Positions 26,609 to 36,447 of a DNA stretch of 64,000 nt are shown one piece after another. Location: the NCBI RefSeq assembly GCF_003721595.1, contig NZ_RJJR01000005.1, forward strand, positions 295,027 through 359,026. Direction: 5' to 3'. Below the pieces are notes generated by a model. The model was not told where the DNA came from. It worked only from the letters and a program-made list of their open reading frames with translations, and did not search any database. The position numbers and the translations under genes are program-made. Each line of letters starts with the position of its first letter. The stretch's first letter is position 1. The DNA is from Hanamia caeni (lineage in GTDB: Bacteria > Bacteroidota > Bacteroidia > Chitinophagales > Chitinophagaceae).

Positions 26609-27730
26609 ATGAAAATACTTTTCTTTATTGATAATTTAAGAGCCGGGGGCAAAGAAAGAAGATGTGTTGAGCTTATGAAGGCCTTGCAATATTCCCCCGA
26701 TATTTCTTTCGAAATTGTTGTTATGGACGAAAGCATCCATTACACACAAGTTTTCTCTTTGAATAAGAAAATCCACTACATTATTAGAAAAACTAAAAAA
26801 GATTTATCGGTTTTTCGCAAATTTTACAATATTTGTAAAGAATATAAACCGGATATCGTACACTGTTGGAATGATATGACTGCCGTAATCGCTGTTCCCA
26901 CCTGTAAATTGCTGAAAATAAAATTAGTAAATGGAATGGTAATAGACACGCCTATCCGGCAAAATATTATCAATAAAAGCTGGCTGCGCGCTAAACTGAC
27001 TTTTGGTTTTTCAAATAAAATAATTGGAAATTCTAAAGCTGGATTAGCTGCTTATGGTGCACCAGCTAAAAAGTCACAGTGCGTATATAATGGCATGGAT
27101 TTCAATCGTTTTAAAAATTTAAAAGACCTGGCTGTTGTAAGAAAAGAAGTCTTTGGAGATGATTTTTCTAAATATTTTGTATGTGGAATGGTAGCGGCAT
27201 TTGAGCCGAGGAAAGATTACGAAACATTTATAAAAAGTGCGGTGTGTCTCATCGAATCGAACGAATCAATCCGGTTCATTTTAGTAGGCGATGGAGCTGA
27301 TTTTCACAGAATTAAAGAAAGCGTGCCAACCCGATTTTCTAACAAAATCATTTTTTTAGGACAAAGAAACGATGTAGAGTCGATTGTAAATTTATTTGAC
27401 ATTGGTGTTTTGCTTACCAATTCAAAAGTCCACGGAGAAGGTATCTCAAATTCGATCATTGAATACATGGCTTTAGCTAAACCAGTGATTGCGACGCGTG
27501 GAGGAGGTACAAATGAAGTAGTAATAGATAATCAAAACGGTTTTCTTATCGACAACTACGATAGCGGACAATTGGTTCATTATATTGAAAAACTTATAGC
27601 AGATAAAGATTTGAGAAAAGAATTAGGTTCAAATGCTTATGAAATGGCACATTCTGTTTTTAATGTGAAACTGATGACCGAAAATTATATTAAAATTTAT
27701 CAACAAGTCTTACAAGAAAATAAAAACTAA
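26609..27730 (+). CDS. Family 4 glycosyltransferase
   Basis: A 373-residue GT-B enzyme beginning with the characteristic FIDNLRAGGKERRCVELMKA. The C-terminal domain has GMVAAFEPRKDYETFIKSA, ILVGDGADF and the donor site EGISNSIIEYMALAKPVIAT followed by GGTNEVV. It transfers a sugar to the growing repeat unit. Its stop shares one base with the next start (TAATG), so it is translationally coupled to the UDP-sugar epimerase gene. Confidence 0.92.
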   Translation: MKILFFIDNLRAGGKERRCVELMKALQYSPDISFEIVVMDESIHYTQVFSLNKKIHYIIRKTKKDLSVFRKFYNICKEYKPDIVHCWNDMTAVIAVPTCKLLKIKLVNGMVIDTPIRQNIINKSWLRAKLTFGFSNKIIGNSKAGLAAYGAPAKKSQCVYNGMDFNRFKNLKDLAVVRKEVFGDDFSKYFVCGMVAAFEPRKDYETFIKSAVCLIESNESIRFILVGDGADFHRIKESVPTRFSNKIIFLGQRNDVESIVNLFDIGVLLTNSKVHGEGISNSIIEYMALAKPVIATRGGGTNEVVIDNQNGFLIDNYDSGQLVHYIEKLIADKDLRKELGSNAYEMAHSVFNVKLMTENYIKIYQQVLQENKN

Positions 27731-28716
27731 TGAATATTTTAGTTACAGGAGCGGCAGGTTTTATAGGTTCACACACATGTGAATTCTTTCTCAAACTTGG
27801 TAATTCCGTTATTGGCGTGGATAATTTTGATGATTTTTATCCAGTTGAGTTCAAAGAATTGAATCTTATTGGATTAAGAAAAAATAGTCGATTTAGATTT
27901 TATAAAACTGATATACGCGACTCCAATGCTATAGAAGATATTTTTTCTGAAAATAACGTCGAGTTAGTTATTCATTTAGCAGCAAAAGCAGGCGTTCGTC
28001 CTTCTATTGAGTCGATTGAAGAATATTATGATGTAAATGTAAATGGCACCGTATCAGTACTGGAATCAATGAGAAAAAACGGAATAAGAAAAATGTTATT
28101 TGCTTCTTCGTCGTCGATCTATGGAAACAATCCTAAAGTGCCGTTTTCAGAGAAAGACCCAGTAGATAATCCTATCTCACCGTATGCCTCGACAAAAAAG
28201 AGCGGGGAACTTTTATGCCATGTTTACCATCACTTATATAACTTTGATATCTCCTGCTTACGCTTTTTTACTGTATATGGTCCAAGGCAAAGGCCGGACC
28301 TTGCTATTCATAAATTCACCAGGTTAATCGACGAAAATAAATCTATTCCATTTTTTGGTGATGGTACTACTTCACGAGATTACACTTATATTGATGATAT
28401 AGTTGAGGGTATTAATTGTGCCCTAATCCATATGAATGGTTACCAAGTTTTTAATTTAGGAGAAGCAAAGGTTATTTCACTTGTTAAATTGGTAGATACC
28501 ATCGAAAAAAGTTTACATAAGAAAGCTGTTCTAAATGTCCAGCCCATGCAGGCAGGTGATGTTACAAAAACTTATGCTGATATTTCAAAAGCCACTTCAG
28601 AAATAGGATATAATCCGAAATTTGATTTCGAAACGGGAATTAAAGAATTTGTGAAATGGTATCATGGTAACAAATCTGTTTTATATCAACCAATAGAAGC
28701 GAATCCTGAAGTTTGA
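27730..28716 (+). CDS. UDP-glucuronate/UDP-glucose 4-epimerase-type SDR
   Basis: A 328-residue nucleotide-sugar epimerase. NAD-binding VTGAAGFIGSHTCEF, the UDP-glucuronate-4-epimerase-like AAKAGVRPSIESIEEYYDVN, catalytic SSSSIYG and YASTKKSGE, and YGPRQRPDLAIHKFTRLI with QPMQAGDVTKTYADISKA fit the UDP-glucuronate 4-epimerase (UDP-galacturonate-forming) branch. The product would be a UDP-hexuronic acid, a fit with the amidotransferase genes downstream. The substrate should be tested, since UDP-glucose and UDP-GlcNAc epimerases share most motifs. Confidence 0.88.
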   Translation: MNILVTGAAGFIGSHTCEFFLKLGNSVIGVDNFDDFYPVEFKELNLIGLRKNSRFRFYKTDIRDSNAIEDIFSENNVELVIHLAAKAGVRPSIESIEEYYDVNVNGTVSVLESMRKNGIRKMLFASSSSIYGNNPKVPFSEKDPVDNPISPYASTKKSGELLCHVYHHLYNFDISCLRFFTVYGPRQRPDLAIHKFTRLIDENKSIPFFGDGTTSRDYTYIDDIVEGINCALIHMNGYQVFNLGEAKVISLVKLVDTIEKSLHKKAVLNVQPMQAGDVTKTYADISKATSEIGYNPKFDFETGIKEFVKWYHGNKSVLYQPIEANPEV

Positions 28717-28820
28717 GCATTACCTACAATTCTATACGTAATATATTTTCACAATATCATAATATAGAAATTAAAATTTCAACTTCTGTTTTTAATGCAA
28801 TCATAAAATAAAACACTTTA

Positions 28821-30005
28821 GTGAATTTAGCCATATTAGGTATTTGCGATTTTGAGGAGTGGAATAATGCGGATTCTTTAAATCTGGGAGGCTCTTCAGG
28901 AGTGATTAAAAGTATTCTTCCATATTTGGAAGCAAATAAAATCTATTTGTTAGGAATTACTTCTAAAAAAAAGAATTTGAATAAGGAGATTAAAATCAAT
29001 AAAAACATTATAATTTATCCTATAGTTTATATTCCGAAGAAATCTAAAATACCCGAAAGGATTCTTACCTTTTGGTACAGTAGAAAAATTAATAAGGTAC
29101 TTGAGAAGTTTAATATCCATTCAATTTATTCTCACGCTGAAGAAATGTTATATTGGGTTAATCCTGGATACAACATTTTGTATCACATGCATGGAGCAAA
29201 CAACGCATTATCTAAGGCAAAAAAAAGAATATTCAGAAATAAACTGTTCCTATATCTATGGTCTAAAGTTAGAAAAAGAAATATCAAGAACGCAAATAGG
29301 ATTATTGTAATAGATTATTTAAGCATGGAAATAGTAAAAAAATATAAAAAATTAGAAAATGCCATATTAATTCCAAATTTTGTTGATACATCTATTTTTT
29401 ACCAGGACAACAGCAGGTCTGAATTATTAAAAGATATTACTCAAAAGGTAGTTCTTTTCGTAGGAAGAATAGAGGAAGTAAAAGGGTTAAAATTATTCGT
29501 AGATATATTAAATATCTTGGATAAAAAAGAAAAAGACGTTTGGAAAGGAGTAATAGTGGGAAGAGGTACTTATAAAAAGACTATTGAAACTTATATTGAA
29601 AATGAATCAAATGAGAAGCTTTTTTTCTTTGCAGGCGCTGTATTTGATCAGCATGAATTAAGGAAAATTTATAACCAATCCACAGTATTAATTATTTCTT
29701 CGTTTTTTGAAGGAATACCTATGGTAATACTTGAAGCGCTTGCTTGTAACACATCTGTTGTTTCAACAAATGTAGGGGGTATTAAACGTTTAATTGCTGA
29801 TGAAGAAAAATGTTTTGTGATTGATGAAAGAGTGCCATCCTTATTTGCTGAAAAGATTTTGCAGATACAGATTAACCAAAAAAAAATAACAAGTGAATTT
29901 AAATTTTCTGTAAAAAATTCTTCAGCAACTATAAATGAATTGCTTAAAAACAATGAAAAAGATATTATGCATAGTACAACTGCCTCCCCCAATTCATGGA
30001 GCTAG
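28821..30005 (+). CDS. Family 4 glycosyltransferase (AT-rich)
   Basis: A 394-residue GT-B enzyme with a C-terminal GT1 domain: VVLFVGRIEEVKGLKLFVDI, a GVIVGRGTYKK segment and the donor site FFEGIPMVILEALACNTSVV followed by STNVGGI. The start is GTG at 28821. Its last 17 codons overlap the next glycosyltransferase gene by 53 bp in another frame. The tail after NELLKNNEKD is therefore probably not functionally important. Base composition is more AT-rich than gmd or wzc. Confidence 0.87.
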   Translation: MNLAILGICDFEEWNNADSLNLGGSSGVIKSILPYLEANKIYLLGITSKKKNLNKEIKINKNIIIYPIVYIPKKSKIPERILTFWYSRKINKVLEKFNIHSIYSHAEEMLYWVNPGYNILYHMHGANNALSKAKKRIFRNKLFLYLWSKVRKRNIKNANRIIVIDYLSMEIVKKYKKLENAILIPNFVDTSIFYQDNSRSELLKDITQKVVLFVGRIEEVKGLKLFVDILNILDKKEKDVWKGVIVGRGTYKKTIETYIENESNEKLFFFAGAVFDQHELRKIYNQSTVLIISSFFEGIPMVILEALACNTSVVSTNVGGIKRLIADEEKCFVIDERVPSLFAEKILQIQINQKKITSEFKFSVKNSSATINELLKNNEKDIMHSTTASPNSWS

Positions 30006-31077
30006 TTTAATGAACAGTTATTTGATAAAAAGTGACTTAATTAATAATAATTTTAATGTTCAGAGTGTTAATTTACAATTCGCTTCATCGAGTAAAGATT
30101 TAGAAAAATTTTCTCTACAAAAGATTTTTAAAGCGTTTCATTATGCAGTTGCAATTTTTAAAAAATGTACAACCTTTAAACCTGATCTAGTATATTTTAC
30201 TCTTTCTCCGTCTGGGTTTGCGTTCTATAGAGATGTTATTTATGTTTTGATTTTAAAAATTTGCAATTGCAATATTTTATACCATTTACATGGTAAAGGA
30301 ATTAAAAAGGCAGCCGAAAACAATTTTTTAAAAAAGAAACTTTATAAATTTGTTTTTAGAAATACAAATGTCATTTGTCTTGCTCACAATTTAACAGATG
30401 ATATTCAATCAGTTTGTTCTTCTATACCATTTATTGTACCCTGTGGTATTCCTGTTCATTTAAAATCAAATGAAACTATTTATAAAACAAATGATGTTGT
30501 ACAAATCCTTTATCTTTCAAATTACATGGAAAACAAAGGAATATTAAAGTTAATTGATGCGTTAAAAATTGTAAAGCAACAAGGTTTTAATTTCAATGCA
30601 AGATTAGTGGGAGCACCGACAGATTTATCAATAGAAGCTGTTCAAAATTATATAAAAAAAAAAGAGCTAGAAAAATACGTTTTTGCCATTGGTCCCAGAT
30701 ATGGAGAAGAAAAATATGATGAATTTCTTTTATCTGATATTTTTGCATTTCCGACTTTTTATCCTAAGGAAGCATTTCCATTAGTAAATTTGGAGGCAAT
30801 GCAATTCTCATTGCCGGTGATTTCTTCAAATGAAGGTGGAATATCGGAAGCTCTCATAAATAATGAAACCGGTTTTTTAATTGACACAAAGAACGTTAAT
30901 CAGTTAGCTGAAAAATTAAAGGACTTAATACAAAATAAGGATTTAAGAGAAGAAATGGGAAGAAGAGGAAAAAATCGATTTTGTAACCACTATACTTTAA
31001 AACATTTCGAACAAAATTTAAAAATGGTTTTTGATAATATATTAAATAGAGACTCGAAGAATTGCAATTGTGAATAA
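29953..31077 (+). CDS. Family 4 glycosyltransferase (AT-rich)
   Basis: A 374-residue GT-B enzyme. The N-terminus ILCIVQLPPPIHGASLMNSY is a conserved opening for this group and fixes the start at the ATG at 29953, inside the preceding gene; a start at 29935 would add six residues. The C-terminal domain carries ILYLSNYMENKGILKLIDAL, RLVGAPTD and the donor site EAFPLVNLEAMQFSLPVISS followed by NEGG. It is the last of a run of glycosyltransferases before the first amidotransferase gene. Confidence 0.9.
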   Translation: MKKILCIVQLPPPIHGASLMNSYLIKSDLINNNFNVQSVNLQFASSSKDLEKFSLQKIFKAFHYAVAIFKKCTTFKPDLVYFTLSPSGFAFYRDVIYVLILKICNCNILYHLHGKGIKKAAENNFLKKKLYKFVFRNTNVICLAHNLTDDIQSVCSSIPFIVPCGIPVHLKSNETIYKTNDVVQILYLSNYMENKGILKLIDALKIVKQQGFNFNARLVGAPTDLSIEAVQNYIKKKELEKYVFAIGPRYGEEKYDEFLLSDIFAFPTFYPKEAFPLVNLEAMQFSLPVISSNEGGISEALINNETGFLIDTKNVNQLAEKLKDLIQNKDLREEMGRRGKNRFCNHYTLKHFEQNLKMVFDNILNRDSKNCNCE

Positions 31078-31211
31078 TTGTTAATTGTTTTGTTCTCTGA
31101 ATAAAAATTCTTCAACTAAAAATGTACTTCTAACCAATAAAGCATTGTTACTTAATTGTATTAAGAATAAAGCAAAATTTAGTTCAAATAAATAAAATAA
31201 TAAGACTCAGA

Positions 31212-33125
31212 ATGTGTGGAATTGCCGGGTTTACGGGATTTACAAACAATAATGCATTAGCAAAAAATGCCAATATGATTCAAAAACATCGGGGACCTGA
31301 TCATTTTGAGATTTGGAGTGACGAAAATATTTCATTAGCTCATCGCAGGCTTTCAATTATTGATTTGTCTGAATGCGGAAATCAGCCTTTAATAAAAAAC
31401 AATCTTATTATTGTCTTTAACGGAGAAATTTATAACTACAAAGAACTTAAGCAGAAGCTTGAAAAAGAAAAGAAGGTTACCTTTCTAAGTTCTTCAGATA
31501 CAGAAGTCGTTCTTGAAATGTTTCAATCTTATGGTACAAAGTGCCTTGATTATTTTATTGGTATGTTTGCCTTTGCTATTTATGATAAAACCAGTAAAGC
31601 AACTTTTATTGCAAGAGACCATTTTGGAATCAAACCGCTTTTTTATACTAAGATAAACAATGGTTTTGCCTTCAGTTCAGAATTAAAGACCTTGATAAAA
31701 ACTCCGGGCTTTGATAAAACCATTAATTCTAAATCCCTAGTGAGTTGTTTAAATTATCTGTGGGTTTCCGGAAATGAAACTATGTTTCAAAATTGCTATA
31801 AACTTCCTCCGGCTCATTATCTTCTATATACCACAGAAGGAGGTGTGCAAATAAATAAATATTGGGAACTCAATGATAAGGTTCAGGAAAAAAAAGATGA
31901 AAAAAAAATTGTTCATGAGCTGCAAAACACAATTGAATCTTCTGTTATTAGGCATATGGTAGCCGATGTTCCCGTTAGTAGTTTTCTCAGTGGTGGACTT
32001 GATTCTTCACTGATTTCCGTTATTGCAAAAAAGAAAAACAAAAATCTCTCTACTTACACAATTGGCACTTTGCAAAAAGACAAAAAGATAGAACAAATGC
32101 CAGATGACGAAAAATATGCTGACTTGGTTGCCAAAAAATTTAATCTTGATCATCATGTAATTCAAATTAGTCCGGATATATTAAAGGAATTTCCCAACAT
32201 GGTAGGCATATTAGATGAGCCGATTGGAGACCCTGCTGCGATTAATACTTATTTAATTTGTAAAAGTGCGAGAGAAAAAGGTGTAAAAGTTCTTTTATCA
32301 GGAATGGGAGCCGATGAAATATTCTTTGGGTATAGAAGACAAAAAGCCACTTTAATTGCGGCAAGATATAATAAATTACCTGTTTTTATTAAAAATCAAA
32401 TTTCAACAATTGTTCAAAAATTACCTGTAAAAATAGGAAACAGAGGATTCAAAATCGGAAGATGGGCTAAAAGGTTTATCAGCTTTGCTAATTTACCCAT
32501 TGAAGAAGCTTATATGAGAAGCTATTCTTATTATTCTCCGGAAGAGTTAAAAGATTTATTAAATAAGGAACATTCACACGCTATTGATGAGTTGAGAGAA
32601 GAACATAAAGAATTATTTTATTCAAAATATAAGGAAGATGTTATTAATCAAATCTGTAATGTGGATATTCACATGTTTATGCTTGGTTTAAATTTAACTT
32701 ACTCAGATCGGGCGTCTATGGCTGCTTCTGTTGAAGTTAGAGTTCCTTTTATAGATAAAGAAGTTATCACAAAAGCGATGCAAATACCCGGCAGTCTTAA
32801 AATCAAACAAAATATTTCTAAGTATATTTTGAAAAAAGCAGCTGAAAAATTTTTACCAAATACAATAATATACAGGCCAAAAGCGTCATTTGGCGCACCG
32901 CTCCGTTCCTGGATTTCTACTGATTTAAAAGAGATGGTGGACGATTTACTTTCTGAAGAAAGTATTAATAAAAGAGGCTTTTTAAATTATTCATTTGTAA
33001 AAAACCTGATTCAAAAAGACAGAAATGGGGATGCTGACTATGCTTATCAGATTTACCAGCTTTTAACACTTGAATTATGGTGTCGGGAATATTTAGATTC
33101 AGAATCAAAATTAAAAATAAAGTAA
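31212..33125 (+). CDS. AsnB-type glutamine-dependent amidotransferase (copy 1)
   Basis: A 637-residue class II glutamine amidotransferase/asparagine synthetase homologue. The N-terminal MCGIAGF leaves Cys2 as the glutaminase nucleophile. The synthetase domain has the PPi-loop SGGLDSS near residue 260 and GMGADEIFFGYRRQ. Dedicated asparagine synthetases are about 550 residues, and the location beside sugar-nucleotide genes argues for amidation of a sugar acid, as established for Francisella WbtH. It is followed within 6 bp by the bi-domain oxidoreductase, suggesting a joint task. Confidence 0.92.
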   Translation: MCGIAGFTGFTNNNALAKNANMIQKHRGPDHFEIWSDENISLAHRRLSIIDLSECGNQPLIKNNLIIVFNGEIYNYKELKQKLEKEKKVTFLSSSDTEVVLEMFQSYGTKCLDYFIGMFAFAIYDKTSKATFIARDHFGIKPLFYTKINNGFAFSSELKTLIKTPGFDKTINSKSLVSCLNYLWVSGNETMFQNCYKLPPAHYLLYTTEGGVQINKYWELNDKVQEKKDEKKIVHELQNTIESSVIRHMVADVPVSSFLSGGLDSSLISVIAKKKNKNLSTYTIGTLQKDKKIEQMPDDEKYADLVAKKFNLDHHVIQISPDILKEFPNMVGILDEPIGDPAAINTYLICKSAREKGVKVLLSGMGADEIFFGYRRQKATLIAARYNKLPVFIKNQISTIVQKLPVKIGNRGFKIGRWAKRFISFANLPIEEAYMRSYSYYSPEELKDLLNKEHSHAIDELREEHKELFYSKYKEDVINQICNVDIHMFMLGLNLTYSDRASMAASVEVRVPFIDKEVITKAMQIPGSLKIKQNISKYILKKAAEKFLPNTIIYRPKASFGAPLRSWISTDLKEMVDDLLSEESINKRGFLNYSFVKNLIQKDRNGDADYAYQIYQLLTLELWCREYLDSESKLKIK

Positions 33126-33131
33126 GTTATA

Positions 33132-35285
33132 GTGAATCAACTCATACAGAATTTTAAGACAGGTAAATTATACGTAGATGAAGTTCCACTTCCATCCATT
33201 TCCGAAGGAATGGTATTAGTAGAAAACCACTATTCATTAATTAGTTCAGGAACAGAAAAAGGAACTGTAAAAGTGGCAAAGGCTAACCTATTGGGAAAGG
33301 CAAAACAACGTCCTGACCTGGTAGCTCAAGTTCTTCAAAATATTAAAAAAGAAGGTCTTTCCGCAACTATTAATAAGGTTAAAACTAAATTAGATTCTTT
33401 AAAGGCATTGGGATATAGCTCAGCGGGAACCGTATTGGCGTCTCTAGATACCAAGGGAAGTTTTCAACCAGGAGATAGGGTTGCTTGTGCGGGCCAGGAT
33501 TATGCATCCCACGCTGAAATTGTAGCTATTCCTCAAAACCTATGCGTTAAGATTCCGGATAACGTTTCATTTGAGCAAGCAGCTTTTACAACACTTGGGG
33601 CCATAGCTCTTCAGGGAGTTAGACAAGCATCACCTTTAGTTGGGGAAAAAGTATGTGTCATTGGTCTTGGATTATTAGGCCAGCTGACGGGCCAACTGTT
33701 AAAAGCAAATGGATGTGATGTTTTTGGGATTGATTTATCCGAAAGCATGATAACACTTGCAAATCAAATAAGTGTTCATAAAGCATTGAATAGAAATGAT
33801 CCTAATCTTTTAAGTGTTTGTGAAAATTTTACAAACGGACAAGGTTTTGACAGCATTATTATCACAGCAGCAGCGCCAACTAATGATCCTATTATCCTCT
33901 CTACCGAATTATGCCGAAAAAAAGGAAAAATTATAGTGGTTGGGGCCGTAAAAATGGATGTTCCAAGAGATCCCTATTTTTATAGAAAGGAATTGGAATT
34001 AAAAATTTCATGTTCCTATGGACCAGGAAGATATGACGTCCATTATGAAGAATTCGGAAATGATTACCCTTTCGCATATGTAAGGTGGACAGAGCAGAGA
34101 AATATGGAAGCATTTTTAGGAATGATTTCTAAGGGGCTTATAAATGTAAATCCTTTAATTTCTCATATTTTCGGAATCGAGCAAGCTGAGCAAGCTTATG
34201 ATATTGTATTGGGGATAAACCTTCAGCCCCATATAGGAATTCTTTTGAGGTATGAGGATAATGCAAATAAAATAAATTCTTCAATACAAATCAAAAATGA
34301 ACCAATTAAGAAATTAAACGTTGGATTCATTGGTGCAGGAAGTTTTGCTCAAAGCTATCTTATTCCTAATGTTAAATCATTCGGAGCATCATTAGATACC
34401 GTTGTTACATCCAAAGGCATTACTTCTAAAAATGTAGCAGACAAATTTGGATTTAATATTTGTTCTGCTAATGTAAAAGATGTGATTGGAAAAAACGATA
34501 TTAATACTGTTTTTATAGCAACGCCTCATTCCTCCCATGCAGAGTTGGTTATTAAATCTTTGGGAGCAAATAAAAACGTTTTTGTTGAAAAGCCTCTTGC
34601 TGTTTCTGAAGAAGAATTAAGAAATATTATAGAGGAAAAGAAAAAACATAATTTTCCTGTAATGGTTGGTTTCAACCGGAGATTCGCTGCCGTTTCACAA
34701 GAAATAAAGAGACAATTAGGTGAAACAGGTGAGCCAAAAGTGATTAATATCAGAGTTAATGCCGGGTTTATTCCAAAAGATCACTGGACGCAGATCCCTG
34801 AAATCGGAGCCGGAAGAATTATTGGCGAAATGTGTCATTTTATTGACTTAATGCAATATTTCACTAATTCCATCCCCGTAAAAGTTTTTGCAGAACGCAT
34901 CAGCAGCAGCAATGAGCAAATAAAACAAGAGGATAATATTGGCGTTCTAATTAAATTCAAAGACGGTTCAATTGGTAACCTTATTTATATTGCAAATGGT
35001 GATAAAGGTTTACCTAAAGAGCTTATTGAAGTTTTTAGTGCGGGGAAAACGGCCGTTATCAATGATTTTCACAATGGAACTTTTTATAGTAATAATAAAT
35101 CTAAAACTTTGAAGCTGCCAGGCAAAGGTCACCAACAGGAGGTTCAAGCCTTCTTAGAATCATTAAATGATGGAAAGGATTCTCCAATCAATTTTCACTC
35201 AATATGCTTAACTACGCTTACTACCTTTAAAATTATTGATAGTTTAAAAACGGGATTGCCCCAGGTAATTGAAATTGATGCGTGA
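33132..35285 (+). CDS. Bi-domain oxidoreductase: medium-chain dehydrogenase fused to Gfo/Idh/MocA
   Basis: A 717-residue fusion. Residues 1-370 are a zinc-type/medium-chain alcohol dehydrogenase-like domain (SLISSGTEKGTVKVAKANLL, VCVIGLGLLGQLTGQLLKAN). Residues 385-717 are a Gfo/Idh/MocA oxidoreductase (VGFIGAGSFAQSYLIPNVKS, VFIATPHSSHAELV, VFVEKPLAV, MVGFNRRFA). Both halves have Rossmann nucleotide-binding glycine motifs. Such fusions are known from surface polysaccharide clusters of Bacteroidota, but their substrate is not established to my knowledge. The start is GTG. The next gene overlaps its end by eight bases. Confidence 0.9.
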   Translation: MNQLIQNFKTGKLYVDEVPLPSISEGMVLVENHYSLISSGTEKGTVKVAKANLLGKAKQRPDLVAQVLQNIKKEGLSATINKVKTKLDSLKALGYSSAGTVLASLDTKGSFQPGDRVACAGQDYASHAEIVAIPQNLCVKIPDNVSFEQAAFTTLGAIALQGVRQASPLVGEKVCVIGLGLLGQLTGQLLKANGCDVFGIDLSESMITLANQISVHKALNRNDPNLLSVCENFTNGQGFDSIIITAAAPTNDPIILSTELCRKKGKIIVVGAVKMDVPRDPYFYRKELELKISCSYGPGRYDVHYEEFGNDYPFAYVRWTEQRNMEAFLGMISKGLINVNPLISHIFGIEQAEQAYDIVLGINLQPHIGILLRYEDNANKINSSIQIKNEPIKKLNVGFIGAGSFAQSYLIPNVKSFGASLDTVVTSKGITSKNVADKFGFNICSANVKDVIGKNDINTVFIATPHSSHAELVIKSLGANKNVFVEKPLAVSEEELRNIIEEKKKHNFPVMVGFNRRFAAVSQEIKRQLGETGEPKVINIRVNAGFIPKDHWTQIPEIGAGRIIGEMCHFIDLMQYFTNSIPVKVFAERISSSNEQIKQEDNIGVLIKFKDGSIGNLIYIANGDKGLPKELIEVFSAGKTAVINDFHNGTFYSNNKSKTLKLPGKGHQQEVQAFLESLNDGKDSPINFHSICLTTLTTFKIIDSLKTGLPQVIEIDA

Positions 35286-36447
35286 AACAGTTTTAAAATC
35301 GCTTTGCCAATTACAGAAGTATTGTGAAATGGTTGAATTCAAAGGTTGGGACCCTTATGATGGACTGAATAGCAGAATTTTTCAATCAATTCCCTTGATT
35401 TCCAAAAACCGTTTGGCAAAATTGTTCTGGATTCAATTTTTCAAGAGATCACCATTAAATTTTAGAAAGTTAGCTGGTGTAGAAAAGGGTTACAATCCAA
35501 AAGGGCTGGGTCTGTTTTTAGCCAGTTACTGTAATCTTTATTCGATAAGTCCTCAAAAAGAATATCTGGAAAAAATCAATTTATTGGCGGACCAGATTTT
35601 GGCATTGAAAAACGAAAAATATAGTGGCTCATGTTGGGGATATAATTTCGACTGGCAGGCTCGTGCTTTCTTTCAGCCTAAAGATACGCCTACCGTGGTT
35701 GCTACCGTGTTCATTTCAAATGCATTTTTAGATGCATATGAAATAACAGGAAATCAAGAATTTTTGCATATTGCAAGAAGCTCCTGTGATTTTATTTTAT
35801 CTGATTTAAAAAGAACATATGATAGCAAAGGCAATTTTTGTTTCTCATATTCACCATTGGATAATAGTGTCGTATTTAATGCATCACTCCTGGGAAGTCG
35901 GTTGTTATCGAGAGTATATAATTATACAAAAGAGAGTTTGCTAATAGCAAACGCAAAAAAATCTGTGGAATTTTGCTGCAATTACCAACATAATAATGGT
36001 TCATGGACTTATGGAACCTTGCCATTTCATCAATGGGTTGACAATTTTCACACTGGTTATAATTTGGAATGCATTTCGGATTATATGGAATACTCTGTTG
36101 ATTATGTATATGCGGAAAATTTGGACAAAGGATTTGAGTATTACATCAAGACATTCTTTACAGATGAGGGAATTCCAAAATATTATAACAATTCGATATA
36201 CCCTATTGACATTCATTCGCCAGCACAATTTATTATTACTCTTGTAAAACTTGGTAAATTTTGTGAACAAAAAGAGCTTGCAAATAGCGTTCTTAGCTGG
36301 ACAATTAAAAATATGCAATCAAACAAAGGTTATTTTTATTACCAGAAAAATAAATTTTTCTCATCGCGCATCCCCTATATTAGATGGGCTCAATCATGGA
36401 TGTTTTATTCTCTCTCAACTTATTTAAAAGCGGATGCTCATGAATAG
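35278..36447 (+). CDS. Alpha/alpha-barrel-like protein of unknown function, paired with the bi-domain oxidoreductase
   Basis: A 389-residue protein from the ATG at 35278; a TTG three codons upstream is also possible. It is helix-rich with repeated aromatic motifs such as CWGYNFDWQARAFF, NNGSWTYGTLPFHQWVDNFH and GYFYYQKNKFFSSRIPYIRW. This is a pattern typical of (alpha/alpha)6 barrels found in glycosidases, lyases and epimerases. I do not recognise a defined family. Its start overlaps the bi-domain oxidoreductase stop, so it probably acts on the same sugar. A role as a sugar-processing enzyme or lyase is inference only. Confidence 0.7.
   Translation: MRETVLKSLCQLQKYCEMVEFKGWDPYDGLNSRIFQSIPLISKNRLAKLFWIQFFKRSPLNFRKLAGVEKGYNPKGLGLFLASYCNLYSISPQKEYLEKINLLADQILALKNEKYSGSCWGYNFDWQARAFFQPKDTPTVVATVFISNAFLDAYEITGNQEFLHIARSSCDFILSDLKRTYDSKGNFCFSYSPLDNSVVFNASLLGSRLLSRVYNYTKESLLIANAKKSVEFCCNYQHNNGSWTYGTLPFHQWVDNFHTGYNLECISDYMEYSVDYVYAENLDKGFEYYIKTFFTDEGIPKYYNNSIYPIDIHSPAQFIITLVKLGKFCEQKELANSVLSWTIKNMQSNKGYFYYQKNKFFSSRIPYIRWAQSWMFYSLSTYLKADAHE

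Noticed and set aside
28741..28820. Possible extra small gene before the 28821 glycosyltransferase
   Set aside because: The gap has no start codon with a usable frame and no recognisable motif.
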